From CBDFGT01 sp965247225 (GTDB taxonomy: Bacteria; Pseudomonadota; Alphaproteobacteria; Rhizobiales; Rhizobiaceae): a stretch of DNA of 7,185 nt. Made by a program: the position numbers and the translations under genes. The stretch is from assembly GCA_965247225.1 (NCBI GenBank), contig CBDFGT010000032.1, positions 1-7,185 on the forward strand. Direction: 5' to 3'. The notes below the pieces were generated by a model. It saw only the letters and a program-made list of their open reading frames with translations. It had not been told where the DNA came from and made no database searches. Positions 6,942-7,185 of the stretch are shown here, piece by piece (position 1 is the first letter of the stretch; each line of letters begins with the position of its first letter).

Positions 6942-7185
6942 ATGGGAGCCGTCGGACTGTTTTTGGTCACTGGTTTGGCTGTCGGCGCTTTGTATGCGCT
7001 CGGCGGTGTTGGACTGGTCATCCTCAACCGGGCAACCGGCGTGCTGAACTTTGCCTATGGCGCCATCGGTGCCATAGGCGCGATGTCGGCCTGGCAATTG
7101 TTGCAATGGCAGTTGCCGGAAATCTTTGCCTGGATGGCAAGCATCGGCCTCGGTATTCTGATATCGCTGGGCTACGGCCTGGCGA
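6942..7185 (+). CDS. LivH-like ABC transporter inner-membrane permease, cut by the window end
   Basis: The first 81 codons of a branched-chain amino acid-type permease (BPD_transp_2 family). The N-terminus GLAVGALYALGGVGLVILNRATGVLNFAYGAIGAIGA matches the LivH pattern of a first membrane helix with G-x-x-Y-A-L, followed by a V-x-N-F-A-x-G-x motif. A second hydrophobic stretch begins near residue 62 (FAWMASIGLGILISLGYGL). It follows the binding-protein gene by nine bases in the same direction. LivM, LivG and LivF partners would be expected just beyond the window. The true protein should be close to 290 residues or longer. Confidence 0.9.
   Translation, partial: MGAVGLFLVTGLAVGALYALGGVGLVILNRATGVLNFAYGAIGAIGAMSAWQLLQWQLPEIFAWMASIGLGILISLGYGLA

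Noticed and set aside
6504..7106. Minus-strand open frame of 200 codons opposite the binding-protein and permease genes
   Set aside because: It spans the end of one real gene and the start of another, with no domain of its own.

Overview
The window reads as a chromosomal stretch of a moderate-GC alphaproteobacterium, probably in the Hyphomicrobiales/Rhodobacterales range. This is inferred from the purine-rich Shine-Dalgarno sites, the codon usage and the gene types, and no marker gene fixes a genus. All credible genes lie on the + strand, and I see no RNA gene, insertion sequence, CRISPR array or origin.

The left part (1-1435) holds an unrecognised multi-pass membrane protein whose start may lie before the window, then an intact secreted YceI-family protein, then a gap of about 150 bp. 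That gap carries a 12-bp hairpin behind yceI, a perfect 12-bp palindrome and a 9-bp direct repeat, all ahead of the next gene.

The middle and right part (1436-7185) looks like one catabolic cassette: an AraC-type regulator, an NAD(P)-dependent aldehyde dehydrogenase, an FAD-dependent GMC alcohol dehydrogenase, a periplasmic substrate-binding protein of the branched-chain amino acid/amide (HAAT) ABC class, and the start of a LivH-like permease. The likely logic is that the ABC system imports a small substrate, the GMC enzyme oxidises an alcohol to an aldehyde, the aldehyde dehydrogenase makes the acid, and the AraC protein senses the substrate or an intermediate. The substrate cannot be read from the sequence.

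The most striking observation is that the three genes between 1436 and 5609 are all broken in frame as written. Fourteen separate single-base insertions, each a duplicate of a neighbouring base, restore complete, family-typical proteins (319, 471 and 531 codons) when removed. There are no deletions and no nonsense substitutions, and every catalytic residue I looked for is kept. All fourteen fall between 1973 and 5051, while the flanking genes are clean. This looks more like a local sequencing or consensus error than true gene decay, so the genes are probably functional in the organism.
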